A stretch of DNA of 64,000 bases from Brevundimonas sp. (GTDB lineage: Bacteria > Pseudomonadota > Alphaproteobacteria > Caulobacterales > Caulobacteraceae). This document shows positions 35,288 to 43,592 of this stretch, piece by piece. The position numbers and the translations under genes were made by a program. Position 1 is the first letter of the stretch; the number at the start of each line of letters is the position of its first letter. The DNA lies in the NCBI RefSeq assembly GCF_027484365.1, contig NZ_JAIXTC010000021.1, forward strand, positions 1 to 64,000, in the 5' to 3' direction. Under the pieces are notes generated by a model. It did not search any database, was not told the DNA's origin, and worked only from the letters and a program-made list of their open reading frames with translations.

Positions 35288-37735
35288 ATGAAGGCCAAGA
35301 CCGGACTCGGAGTCTCGCTGCTCGCACTCACTGCGGCCATGATGACCGGAACCGCTGCCGTTGCGCAGTCCGCACAGGACAGTGAACCCGTAACACTGGA
35401 TGAAATCGTCGTCCTGGCGACGAAGCGTCCCGAAAGCCTGTTCGATGTGCCGGTCGCCGTCACGGCCTATTCAAACGAGCAGCTTCAGGCGGCCCAGGTT
35501 CGCGATGTCCGGGACCTTCAGATCGTCGCGCCGACCCTTGTCGTCAATTCCAGCTCAGGGTCGACACAGACCATTTTCACGATCCGCGGCATCGGCACGC
35601 CGGGCCAGAATACGGGGCTCGAGCAGTCGGTCGGGGTGTTCATCGACGGCGTCTACCGGGGCCGCCCGGGCGCGGCCCTCGGCGACCTCGCCGACGTCAG
35701 CCAGATCGAGGTGCTGCGCGGACCCCAAGGGACCCTCTTCGGCCGGAACACCTCCGGCGGCGTCATCAGCGTGCAGACAGAACTGCCGGAGTTCGTCCCC
35801 GGCGGGCAGATCGAGAGTTCGCTGGGCGATTACAACTACCGTCAGATCCGCGGAACCGTGACCGGCCCGATCTTCGGAGATTCGGTCGCCGGCCGGCTGA
35901 CTGCCACATCCCAGCAGCGGGACGGCTACGTCGAGGATTTCAATGCGGGCGGAACCTACAACGACCGTTCTCGCTGGTCGGTGAAGGGGCAGTTGCTCTG
36001 GGACATCTCGCCCAGCGCGACCCTGCGACTGATCGCCGATCGGTCGGAAACAGATGAAATCTGCTGCGTCGCCGTACCCGTCTTCTACGGTCCGACGGGC
36101 GTGGCGATCTCGGCGCTGGGCGGCGTCCGCCGTTCAGGCACGGCCGGCGCCTATGGCGGCGTCTCCGGCGTCTTCGTCGACAACAGCCGCTATGAGGTGG
36201 CGCTGAATCCGGCGAGCCAGCCGGTCAGCGACGCGTCGGTAGACCAGGGGATTTCGGGCCAGCTGGACTGGAACCTCGGGTCGACGGACCTGACCGTCAT
36301 CGCATCCCGGCGGACCTACGAGACGCTTCCGACCGTCGACGGCGACTACACCAGCCTCAATCTGCTCACCCAGAAGACGGGGCAGGACATCGAGGAAGGA
36401 TCCCTCGAAATCCGTCTGGCGTCCGCCGATCCTGACGCCCGACTTGAGTGGCTGATCGGCGGGTTCCTGTTCAACCAGGATATCTTCGCCGACCAGGAAT
36501 TGCGCTACGGAACCCAGTTCCGGGCCTATCTCGAGGCCATTACCCCTCGCGTCACGATCGCACCCGGCGTGACCATCCCCATTCTGACCCGCCTCGAACA
36601 GGCGACCGGACGGCCGGTCGGAACGTTCGGCGCGGCCGGTGTCGCGGTGAACGACGACTACGACTACGAGAGCCGCAGCGCCGCCGTGTTCGGACAGGCG
36701 ACCTGGAACGCTACCGAGAAACTCGAGATCACTGGCGGCCTGCGCTACTCGCGCGAGGAAAAGAGCGCCGACTACCGGATCCAGTCGTTCGATCCCCTGT
36801 CCCAGATCCAGTTCGTGGGCCCGCTGGCGCCCTTCGCAGCGCTGAGGACCCTGCAGAACTTCCCGGCGGTGAACCCCTTCTCGACGGAGTTCACCGACGA
36901 CGATGTCTCGGGAACGCTCAGCGCCGCCTATGAGCTGTCCGAGGGGGTGAACCTGTTCGTGCGCTATGCGCGAGGCTACAAGTCCGGGGGCTTCAACCTC
37001 AGCCGGACGGCCGCACAGACGACGCCTGGCAACCCCGTGGCCGACCCGAATAGGGTCATCTTCAATCCCGAGATCGTCGATGCCTATGAGGCCGGCGGCA
37101 AGTTCCGCTTCTGGGACGGCCGGGCCCAGATCAACGCCAACGTCTTCTTCCAGACCCTGGACAACTATCAGACCAACGCCTTCGACGGGACGTCCTTCAG
37201 GATCATCAACGCCGGGGGACTGGAGAGCAAGGGACTGGAGTGGGATTACCGCATCCAGCTGACGGACGACATCATCCTCGACGGCGGCGGCACGCTCCAG
37301 GACGCCCAGTACACCGACTTCACCAACGCCAGTCCGACGGCCGGCCAGATCGTGGCGGGCCAGACCGTGCAGGACCTGAGCGGCCAGACGCCGAACTTCG
37401 TGTCCGATGTCCTGATTTCGGGCGGGATCACCTTTGCGAAACCCCTGAACAGCTCCGTCGGCCTGCGCGCCAACCTCAACTACCTGTATCGCTCTGACTA
37501 CACGACCGCCCAGGACCTGGACCCTCTGTCACTTCAGGACGGGTACGTCCTTCTGAACGCCAGCCTCGGCCTGGGCACGCTCGACAAGGCATGGGGGGTG
37601 GAAATCTGGGTTCGGAACCTGACCGACGAACGTGTCGCCAACATCATCTTCGACACGCCTTTCCAGGCCGGCAGCCAGAGCGCCTTCATGGAGCCGCCGC
37701 GCACGGCCGGCATCACCCTGCGTCGCAACTTCTGA
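35288..37735 (+). CDS. TonB-dependent outer-membrane receptor of the catabolic island
   Basis: 815 residues. Signal peptide (MKAKTGLGVSLLALTAAMM, cleavage after AVAQ), TonB box-like VTLDEIVVLATKR, then plug motifs VPVAVTAYS, FTIRGIGTPGQNTGLEQSVGVFIDGVYRGR and EVLRGPQGTLFGRNTSGGVISVQT. The barrel ends in RTAGITLRRNF with C-terminal Phe. It belongs to the large sphingomonad/Caulobacterales receptor group often linked to uptake of hydrophobic or aromatic compounds. ATG at 35288 after ggggagag; the ATG at 35283 runs straight into a stop. First gene of an operon with the DsbA-like and MBL-fold genes, under site 6. It is probably the entry port for the island substrate. Confidence 0.9.
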   Translation: MKAKTGLGVSLLALTAAMMTGTAAVAQSAQDSEPVTLDEIVVLATKRPESLFDVPVAVTAYSNEQLQAAQVRDVRDLQIVAPTLVVNSSSGSTQTIFTIRGIGTPGQNTGLEQSVGVFIDGVYRGRPGAALGDLADVSQIEVLRGPQGTLFGRNTSGGVISVQTELPEFVPGGQIESSLGDYNYRQIRGTVTGPIFGDSVAGRLTATSQQRDGYVEDFNAGGTYNDRSRWSVKGQLLWDISPSATLRLIADRSETDEICCVAVPVFYGPTGVAISALGGVRRSGTAGAYGGVSGVFVDNSRYEVALNPASQPVSDASVDQGISGQLDWNLGSTDLTVIASRRTYETLPTVDGDYTSLNLLTQKTGQDIEEGSLEIRLASADPDARLEWLIGGFLFNQDIFADQELRYGTQFRAYLEAITPRVTIAPGVTIPILTRLEQATGRPVGTFGAAGVAVNDDYDYESRSAAVFGQATWNATEKLEITGGLRYSREEKSADYRIQSFDPLSQIQFVGPLAPFAALRTLQNFPAVNPFSTEFTDDDVSGTLSAAYELSEGVNLFVRYARGYKSGGFNLSRTAAQTTPGNPVADPNRVIFNPEIVDAYEAGGKFRFWDGRAQINANVFFQTLDNYQTNAFDGTSFRIINAGGLESKGLEWDYRIQLTDDIILDGGGTLQDAQYTDFTNASPTAGQIVAGQTVQDLSGQTPNFVSDVLISGGITFAKPLNSSVGLRANLNYLYRSDYTTAQDLDPLSLQDGYVLLNASLGLGTLDKAWGVEIWVRNLTDERVANIIFDTPFQAGSQSAFMEPPRTAGITLRRNF

Positions 37736-37759
37736 CCGCGACCGTTTCGGGGCAGGACC

Positions 37760-39106
37760 ATGGGGCTCAGGGCGGCGATCGGGCCTCTGGTCGCGCAGGC
37801 GATCACATCGAACCGGCGCCGCGACGATCAACGGCGTCGGTTCGAGGCGGCTCGCTTGCGTCGCGGGCAGCCGCACGAAATCCTCTATTTCCATCAGGCG
37901 GATGATCCCTATTCCGCCCTGACGGTCGAGAGGCTCGCAGAGATATCCGCGCGATACGACGTGGTGATCACACCCCATCTGGTCCCGCCGCCGGCCGACT
38001 GGGCGGCTCCGGAACGCAGGAGACTGGAGGCCTACAGCCGCCGCGACGCCGCACAGATCGCCGCCGCCTACGGTCTGGCCCATGAGAGCCGCTCGGTGCC
38101 GCAGACCGAGGCGGTGCGTCGGGCCGAGGCCGTGCTTCAGTCCGCCATTGCCGCAGGGCAATTCCTTGCGGCCGCGCCGGTCGTCAGCCGCGCCCTGATC
38201 CAGGGCGACTCGCTCGACGAGGCCGCGACCGCCTTCGGAACGGCGGACGCGACCGTCGTGGCGGCTGCCCTTGCGGAGGGAAGCCGGCTGCGCGACCGCC
38301 TGGGCCACTATCTCGGCGCGACCCTGTTTCACGCCGGGGAATGGTACTGGGGCCTCGATCGTCTGGGTGATCTCGAGGCCCGTCTGCGGACCCTGGGGTG
38401 TGGCGACTCGTCCGCGGACCGGATGGTGGCCGCCCGCCCTGAGCTCCGGTTCGGGGAGACGGACCGTTCGGCCGATCTCTCGACACCGGCGCTGGAGATG
38501 TTTCTCTCGTTCCGCAGCCCCTACACCTATCTGGCGATCGACCGGACCATCGCGCTGGCGTCCCACTATCGGGTGGAGCTGCGCCTGCGTCCCGTCCTGC
38601 CGATGGTCATGCGGGGACTGCCCGTTCCGGCCGCCAAGCGGAACTACATCCTCAGGGACTGCAAGCGGGAGGCTGAACGGCTCGGGCTCCCGTTCGGCCG
38701 GGTCGCCGATCCGGTCGGGCGTCCGGTGGAGCGGGGCCTTGCCGTCCTGCACGGAGCCATCGGCGTCGGGCAGGGTCCAGCGTTTGCGACCTCCTTCCTT
38801 CGCGGTGTTTTTGCAGAGGGCGTCGACGCCGGGTCGGACCGGGGCCTGCGGACGCTGGTCCAGCGCGCCGGTCTCGAGTGGCGGCAGGCCCAGGGCTGGA
38901 TGGCGGATGACGGCTGGCGAACCGAGGTTGAAAACAATCGCCTCGCGATGTTCGCCGATGATCTTTGGGGGGTGCCGTCCTTCCGGTTCGGCCAGCTGTC
39001 GACCTGGGGCCAGGACCGCCTCTGGCTGGTCGAGAAGGCCGTCGTCGAAACGCTCGGCCACCCCCGCGGGGTCGCCACCAGGACCAGTCCCAGGACACCA
39101 TCATGA
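37760..39106 (+). CDS. Tandem DsbA/HCCA-isomerase-like (kappa-GST fold) protein
   Basis: 448 residues with two thioredoxin-like DSBA domains. The first (about 38-215) starts EILYFHQADDPYSALTVERL; the second (about 245-440) starts LEMFLSFRSPYTYLAIDRTIALA, the classic opening of 2-hydroxychromene-2-carboxylate isomerase/kappa GST, and has DCKREAERLGLPFG and WGVPSFRFG (the cis-Pro region). There is no CxxC, so it is not a disulfide oxidoreductase; a glutathione-dependent isomerase or transferase is likely. Single-domain HCCA isomerases are about 200 residues, so this is a duplication-fusion. It overlaps the next gene by ATGA. Confidence 0.75.
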   Translation: MGLRAAIGPLVAQAITSNRRRDDQRRRFEAARLRRGQPHEILYFHQADDPYSALTVERLAEISARYDVVITPHLVPPPADWAAPERRRLEAYSRRDAAQIAAAYGLAHESRSVPQTEAVRRAEAVLQSAIAAGQFLAAAPVVSRALIQGDSLDEAATAFGTADATVVAAALAEGSRLRDRLGHYLGATLFHAGEWYWGLDRLGDLEARLRTLGCGDSSADRMVAARPELRFGETDRSADLSTPALEMFLSFRSPYTYLAIDRTIALASHYRVELRLRPVLPMVMRGLPVPAAKRNYILRDCKREAERLGLPFGRVADPVGRPVERGLAVLHGAIGVGQGPAFATSFLRGVFAEGVDAGSDRGLRTLVQRAGLEWRQAQGWMADDGWRTEVENNRLAMFADDLWGVPSFRFGQLSTWGQDRLWLVEKAVVETLGHPRGVATRTSPRTPS

Positions 39107-40188
39107 CCCTTCGCCGCGTCGCCCTCGCCGCCCTCGCTCTCATCCTGTTGGCCGCGGGCCTGCTGATCGTGTTCCAGCGACCGATCGGGGCCCGGGTGTT
39201 GGCCAGGATCGCCGACACCCAGGTCGGACGCGACAGCGTCACCACCATGCCCGACGGTCTCAATGTCGCGCTTTGCGGTACAGGCTCCCCTCTTCCGGAT
39301 CCCACGCGGGCCGGCCCCTGTAGCGCTGTGATCGTCGGCGGCAAGGTCTTTCTGGTCGACAGCGGCGAAGGGGCGGCGCGCAATCTGTCACGAATGGGAA
39401 TTCCCGCCGGACGAATCGAAGCGATCTTCCTGACGCATTTCCATTCCGATCACATCGACGGCCTCCCCCCGGTCCTCCTGCAGCGCTGGGTCGGCGGAAC
39501 GCACACCCAGCCCACGCCCCTGTACGGTCCGGAGGGGGTCGAGGCGGTCGCGGCCGGATTCAACGCCGCCTATGCGCTGGATTCCGGGTACCGGACCGGC
39601 CACCATGGTCCGGAGGTCGCGCCGCCGACGGGGCACGGCGCCACCCCCATGGTCTTCAGCGCACAGGCGGCGGCCGGGCCGGACGGCGTGGTGGTCTACA
39701 ATGCCGGGGGCCTGGTCGTCAGGGCCTTCACGGTCGATCACGGTCCCGTCAGCCCTGCCGTGGGCTACCGCTTTGACTACGGCGGGCGCAGCGTGGTCTT
39801 CAGCGGCGACACGGCGGTTTCGGCGCATCTGAACGCCATGGCTACGGGCGCGGACCTCCTGATCCATGAGGCGCTGCAGCCGGCCCTGCTTTCGGCCATC
39901 GAGCATCGACTGGACCAGCGGGAGCTTCCCAACCTGGCCCAGGTCATGCGTGACATCGTCGACTACCACGCCACGCCGGAACAGGCTGCCGATGCTGCAC
40001 AGGCGGCGGGCGTCGACGCGCTGGTGCTCAATCACCTGGTGCCGCCGCAACCCTTGGCCTACGGCTATCCGGCCTTTCTGGGCGACGCGCCGAAGCACTT
40101 CGACGGGCCGATCACCGTGGGCGAGGACGGCATGCTGTTCAGCCTGCCGCAAGGCGGCGACAGGATCATCCGCAAGCGGCTGTTCTAG
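39103..40188 (+). CDS. Metallo-beta-lactamase-fold hydrolase (RNase Z-like/arylsulfatase-like), membrane-exported
   Basis: 361 residues from the ATG at 39103, which overlaps the previous stop; the longer track start is in the wrong frame. A single N-terminal hydrophobic segment (LAALALILLAAGLLIVF) directs it to the periplasm or anchors it. The metal-binding motif is FLTHFHSDHIDGLPPVLL, with further ligands in RAFTVDHGPVSPAVGYR, VVFSGDTAVS and LVLNHLVPP. Overall it resembles RNase Z-type MBL proteins, a fold also used by choline-sulfatase-unrelated AtsA-type arylsulfatases and lactonases. In this island a periplasmic ester, lactone or sulfate-ester hydrolase fits best. Confidence 0.8.
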   Translation: MTLRRVALAALALILLAAGLLIVFQRPIGARVLARIADTQVGRDSVTTMPDGLNVALCGTGSPLPDPTRAGPCSAVIVGGKVFLVDSGEGAARNLSRMGIPAGRIEAIFLTHFHSDHIDGLPPVLLQRWVGGTHTQPTPLYGPEGVEAVAAGFNAAYALDSGYRTGHHGPEVAPPTGHGATPMVFSAQAAAGPDGVVVYNAGGLVVRAFTVDHGPVSPAVGYRFDYGGRSVVFSGDTAVSAHLNAMATGADLLIHEALQPALLSAIEHRLDQRELPNLAQVMRDIVDYHATPEQAADAAQAAGVDALVLNHLVPPQPLAYGYPAFLGDAPKHFDGPITVGEDGMLFSLPQGGDRIIRKRLF

Positions 40189-40189
40189 A

Positions 40190-40816
40190 TCAGTTCGAGC
40201 TCAGCCGGGCGGCCATCAGCAGGGACCGCAGCATATGTTCCACGACCCTCCGGGCCTGGACGACGGTCAGATGCTGGTCCCTACGCAGTCCGATCCAGGT
40301 CGGCCAGGAAGAGGCGGAAACCATCGACTGGAGAAACAGCGACCGGTCCGCCTCGTCCAGCGGCATGAGCGAGGCGGAAAAGACAGTGCTCAGATAGATG
40401 CTGTGGGTCACATCGTCCTCTCGGAGCATCCGGTCGATGACGGAGTTCTCGGACCTCATCGAGCCGGCAACGGCACGGGCGGGCGTGACATATTCCCACA
40501 GTCGCCCAAGCCGCTGGGCGACTGCGGTGACCCGTTCGGACTCCGGCAGCAGGCTGATGTCGCGGGAGTGGAAGCGGGCGAAGACCTCGTCCCGCTGCAT
40601 GTGGGTCGCTGCGACGATCAGCTCATTGGTATCGGAAAAGTGACGGAAGACGGAACGCCGCGACACATTCGCCCGGTCGGCGACCGCATCCATCGTCGGC
40701 ATCTGCCGGGTTTCGCGGACAAGGTCCAGCAGGGCCCTCGCGATAGCCAGGCGACTCCGCTCGCTCCGCACACGGCGGCCATCGACGAAGGGCTGATCAT
40801 CAGCGGTTCCCGCCAA
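40190..40816 (-). CDS. TetR/AcrR-family regulator, proposed master regulator of the island
   Basis: About 208 residues. The helix-turn-helix is at the N-terminus (AIARALLDLVRETRQMPTMDAVADRANVSRRSVFRHFSDTNELI in outline; key part VADRANVSRRSVFRHF). The C-terminal ligand domain is unassigned. I place the start at the TTG at 40816 because GGAG lies 6 bases upstream; the track TTG at 40828 overlaps that site and the operator. It is the only regulator gene in the 28-kb island. Operator site 7 covers its own promoter, so autoregulation is expected, with induction by a pathway metabolite or CoA ester. Confidence 0.85.
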   Translation of the reverse strand: MAGTADDQPFVDGRRVRSERSRLAIARALLDLVRETRQMPTMDAVADRANVSRRSVFRHFSDTNELIVAATHMQRDEVFARFHSRDISLLPESERVTAVAQRLGRLWEYVTPARAVAGSMRSENSVIDRMLREDDVTHSIYLSTVFSASLMPLDEADRSLFLQSMVSASSWPTWIGLRRDQHLTVVQARRVVEHMLRSLLMAARLSSN

Positions 40817-40826
40817 GGCACGCTCC

Positions 40827-40855
40827 AAATATTGACATTATGAATGCCGAAACAT
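40827..40855. promoter_or_regulatory. Island operator site 7 (tetR / SCP2 divergent promoter)
   Basis: aaatattgacat, spacer tatga, atgccgaaacat. Left arm contains TTGACA; the right arm has the ATGCC core. It abuts the tetR start, which is the expected position for an autoregulatory operator, and lies 65 bases upstream of the SCP2 gene. Confidence 0.75.
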
Positions 40856-40919
40856 TAGGCACTCCCGGTGGCCAAAGGCGCCACGGAGTTGATCCATCAA
40901 CATACCGGAGGACGGTGAC

Positions 40920-41222
40920 ATGACGCTAGACGAAATTACCTCGGAAATCCGGGGGCGGGTCGCCGCCAACGGGGGAATCAAGGGCAAGACGGTGAAGTTC
41001 CATTTCGGCGATGACGGCGCGATCCGCATCGACGCCAAGGGTGACGCCGTCGTCGTCGACAACGAAGACAGTGCGGCTGATTGCACGGTCAAGATCTCCA
41101 AGTCGGACTTCCTCGAAATGGCCGCCGGCAAGCTGAACCCCACGGCCGCCTTCATGTCGGGCAAGATCAAGATCGACGGCGACATGGGCCTGGCCATGCA
41201 GCTGGGCAACATCCTGAACTAG
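40920..41222 (+). CDS. SCP2 sterol-carrier-like lipid-binding protein
   Basis: 100 residues, the size of a stand-alone SCP2 domain. Typical segments are GIKGKTVKFHFGDDGAIRIDA, DCTVKISKSDFLEMAAGKLNPTAAFMSGKIKIDGDMGLAMQLGNIL. SCP2 proteins bind fatty acids, acyl-CoAs or sterols in a hydrophobic tunnel in the cytosol. Preceded by ggaggacgg. It is a single-gene unit divergent from tetR. Its presence points to a lipid-like or polycyclic intermediate in the pathway. Confidence 0.9.
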   Translation: MTLDEITSEIRGRVAANGGIKGKTVKFHFGDDGAIRIDAKGDAVVVDNEDSAADCTVKISKSDFLEMAAGKLNPTAAFMSGKIKIDGDMGLAMQLGNILN

Positions 41223-41241
41223 GTGGTGCGGAGGCGGTCGC

Positions 41242-42405
41242 TCAGGTCGAGCGATCGCCCCAAACCTCACGGTTCTGCACCCGTGCGAGTCTGCGGCTCG
41301 CCCGGAGGTCCAGCCATCGGGACAGACCCTGCGGCGCGAGACAGGCCCTGACCGACGCCTGTTTCTCCGGATCCAGCGCCGCGAATGTGTCCGTGACGGC
41401 CTGCAGTTTGAAGACGCTGAACGCCCTCAGGGACGTCGTGACCGGCGTCCCGACAAGATCGAATGTCAGTTTCCCGCGAGGGCGTCGCTCACGGTCCGGC
41501 GACTGGACCGGGTCGCCTGCGACGATGTCGGGGTGTTCGCCAAGCCAGAGGTCCAGGGCGGCCACCTGGGCCTCCAGTTCGGCACCGTAGATGCAGTCGA
41601 CGGCCCTGAGCACGGGACCGAGGCTTTCGGCCACCCCGTCGTCAGCTGCCAACACAGGGTCCAGTCCGGCGAACTCGGGCATGTCGGCGTCCGGCGCGTT
41701 CATGCGTTCGACCCAGCGCCAGACGAAATAGGCCCGCCGCTTCATCTGCTCCGCCGGATAGGGGTCTCGGCCGAGGTGGGCGTAGAAGGACGACAGAAGC
41801 CCGAAGTCACCGACGCAAGGCGCGCCGCCGAGGAGATAGGGCGAGACGCGGAAGTGCGAGTCCAAGGCTGCGAGCAACTCGTCGTACGCCGACTCGATGG
41901 CCGGGATCACGGTCGGGGTTATTCCGAGGGCGGGCAGATAGCTCTGCATCTTGCCCATGGCGCCATCGGCCACGGCAGCCGCCTGCGAAGGATCGACGGC
42001 CGGTGCGATCGCGGCGGCGAAGGCCGTCCGCAGGAAGTCCATGTTCTGTTCGGGATAGTTCCATCGAAAATGCATGCCGGTCCGGATCATCCCCTCGTCC
42101 CCGAACAGCTCGAAAATCCGCGCGATGACAGACTGGCGCGGGCCGGAGGGATAGATGGAAACGGCCGGCGGAAGGACATTCTCGACATAGTCGAGAATGT
42201 CGGCCGTATCCTGGATGATCGTCCCATCCGGCGCTTCAAGAACCGGGATCATCAGACGGCCGAGCGACGGCGCAATTTCGCCCACGAACCGCGGATCGCT
42301 GATCAGCCGCTCTACGAAAGGCACGCCGCGTTTCCTCAGATAGGCGCGCGCCTTGCCGGTGAACATCGAGACAGGCATGCCGTAGAGGATGTAGGTCGCA
42401 GTCAT
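41242..42405 (-). CDS. GST-like protein with long C-terminal extension (paralog A)
   Basis: 387 residues, compared with about 210-230 for ordinary GSTs. The N-terminal thioredoxin-like domain has PVSMFTGKARAYLRKRGVPFVER and PVLEAPDGTIIQDTADILDYVE (cis-Pro and the gamma-Glu-binding Asp-Thr). The helical GST domain is at about 100-240. The last 90 residues (AFSVFKLQAVTDTFAALDPEK and on) form an extension shared with the neighbours at 42418 and 43593. It probably binds glutathione in conjugation, dehalogenation or isomerisation. It is transcribed after paralog B with a 12-base gap. Confidence 0.78.
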   Translation of the reverse strand: MTATYILYGMPVSMFTGKARAYLRKRGVPFVERLISDPRFVGEIAPSLGRLMIPVLEAPDGTIIQDTADILDYVENVLPPAVSIYPSGPRQSVIARIFELFGDEGMIRTGMHFRWNYPEQNMDFLRTAFAAAIAPAVDPSQAAAVADGAMGKMQSYLPALGITPTVIPAIESAYDELLAALDSHFRVSPYLLGGAPCVGDFGLLSSFYAHLGRDPYPAEQMKRRAYFVWRWVERMNAPDADMPEFAGLDPVLAADDGVAESLGPVLRAVDCIYGAELEAQVAALDLWLGEHPDIVAGDPVQSPDRERRPRGKLTFDLVGTPVTTSLRAFSVFKLQAVTDTFAALDPEKQASVRACLAPQGLSRWLDLRASRRLARVQNREVWGDRST

Positions 42406-42417
42406 GGATCTACCTTT

Positions 42418-43485
42418 TCATCGAACGTCGCGACCCCAACGATCGCGGATGCGGGAGGGATCAGCCGGCGGGATCCCCGTGAAGGTTGCGCCGGACAGGA
42501 CCCGTGTTCCGTCTTCACCCAGAACCGACGCCACACGTCCTTTCATCGGCGGATCAAGCGCCTCGAAATCGCGGCTCAGCCGCGACAGCCGCCCGGCGCG
42601 ATAGGGGTTCGGCCGATAGCGGATGACGGCGTCGCCGAGCCGGTACAAGGTCTCATCCTGCCCCGCGGTCACGGCTGTGGCGTTGGCCGCCATCTCCGGC
42701 AGAAAGCGATCCGCAATCAGGCGGAACAGGTCCGCCAGATCATCTGGCACGGACGTCATGGTTCGCGCCCCGGGTCCGACCGGGCCCTCGAACGCCCACA
42801 ACCGCGTGGCCCAGGCGGCGACCGCCGGAGCCCGCTCGCGCATGATCCGTCCCGGGGTCGGATCGCAATGGAAGTGACGGAACATCGGGCCAAAGAGACC
42901 GATGTCCGCCCGCGTCGGCCCCGGTCCCATGACCCAGTCGCGCCGACGCAGGACGGGATCCAGAGCATCCAGAAGGTCCAGGTAGTCGGCCTCGATCCGA
43001 TGGCGATTGGCGGAGGTCACCCCTTCTCCGCGCAGATAGTGGGCCCGCTGCCGCAGCAGGATGAACTGCCGTTTCAGGGCATGGGGGCCGCCGACGTCGC
43101 GCAGCATGCCCCGCGCCAGCCGCGCGCTCATCAGCCGTGCATCGTCGTCGAAGGCCCAACGGTAGTAGAGAGCGGGTCGCCAGAGATGCTCGTCGGCATA
43201 GGTTTCGATCAGTCCGGCAAGGAAGGCGCAGGCCGGATCGGAGGGCGTGACGCCCGGCTGGGGCAACTCGTCTTCCAGGGCGTCGATGATCCGGACGGTG
43301 TCGGTCATCCAGCGTCCGTCCGGCAGCTCCAGCTGAGGCATCTGCCGAACGCCCGTATGTCGGGCCAGCCTCTTGAAGGCGCCCGTATCCATCTCCTCGA
43401 GTCGGTAGGGCAGGCCCCTGGCGCGCAGATAGGCTTCGAGCTTGCCCGTAAAATACGACAGATCCAGCCCGTGGACGACGAACAT
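42418..43485 (-). CDS. GST-like protein with long C-terminal extension (paralog B)
   Basis: 355 residues. N-terminal domain: LDLSYFTGKLEAYLRARGLPYRLEE and MPQLELPDGRWMTDTVRIIDALE, parallel to paralog A. The helical domain contains GPTRADIGLFGPMFRHFHCDP, a GST C-domain N-capping region. The tail has YRAGRLSRLSRDFEALDPPMKGRVASVLGEDG, matching the FxALD tail of A and C. It is the first gene of the minus-strand pair under site 8. GST chemistry is probable, substrate unknown. Confidence 0.78.
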   Translation of the reverse strand: MFVVHGLDLSYFTGKLEAYLRARGLPYRLEEMDTGAFKRLARHTGVRQMPQLELPDGRWMTDTVRIIDALEDELPQPGVTPSDPACAFLAGLIETYADEHLWRPALYYRWAFDDDARLMSARLARGMLRDVGGPHALKRQFILLRQRAHYLRGEGVTSANRHRIEADYLDLLDALDPVLRRRDWVMGPGPTRADIGLFGPMFRHFHCDPTPGRIMRERAPAVAAWATRLWAFEGPVGPGARTMTSVPDDLADLFRLIADRFLPEMAANATAVTAGQDETLYRLGDAVIRYRPNPYRAGRLSRLSRDFEALDPPMKGRVASVLGEDGTRVLSGATFTGIPPADPSRIRDRWGRDVR

Positions 43486-43530
43486 AGCACCGCTCCATGC
43501 CAGCTCGATTGACCGGCCTTCCTGCTCCCA

Positions 43531-43559
43531 TCATTATGGCATCTTGAATGCCAATAGTA
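43531..43559. promoter_or_regulatory. Island operator site 8 (GST B / GST C divergent promoter)
   Basis: tcattatggcat, spacer cttga, atgccaatagta. Both GGCAT and ATGCC cores are intact, making this the second-best copy after site 4. It lies 46 bases upstream of GST B and 33 bases upstream of GST C, the head of a six-gene operon. Confidence 0.8.
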
Positions 43560-43592
43560 GACCGATCCAACGGTCCAGGGCGGAGGTTTCGC

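Noticed and set aside
37529-39061. 510-residue minus-strand ORF
   Set aside because: Antisense to the tandem DsbA-like gene and the end of the TonB receptor; no domain pattern.
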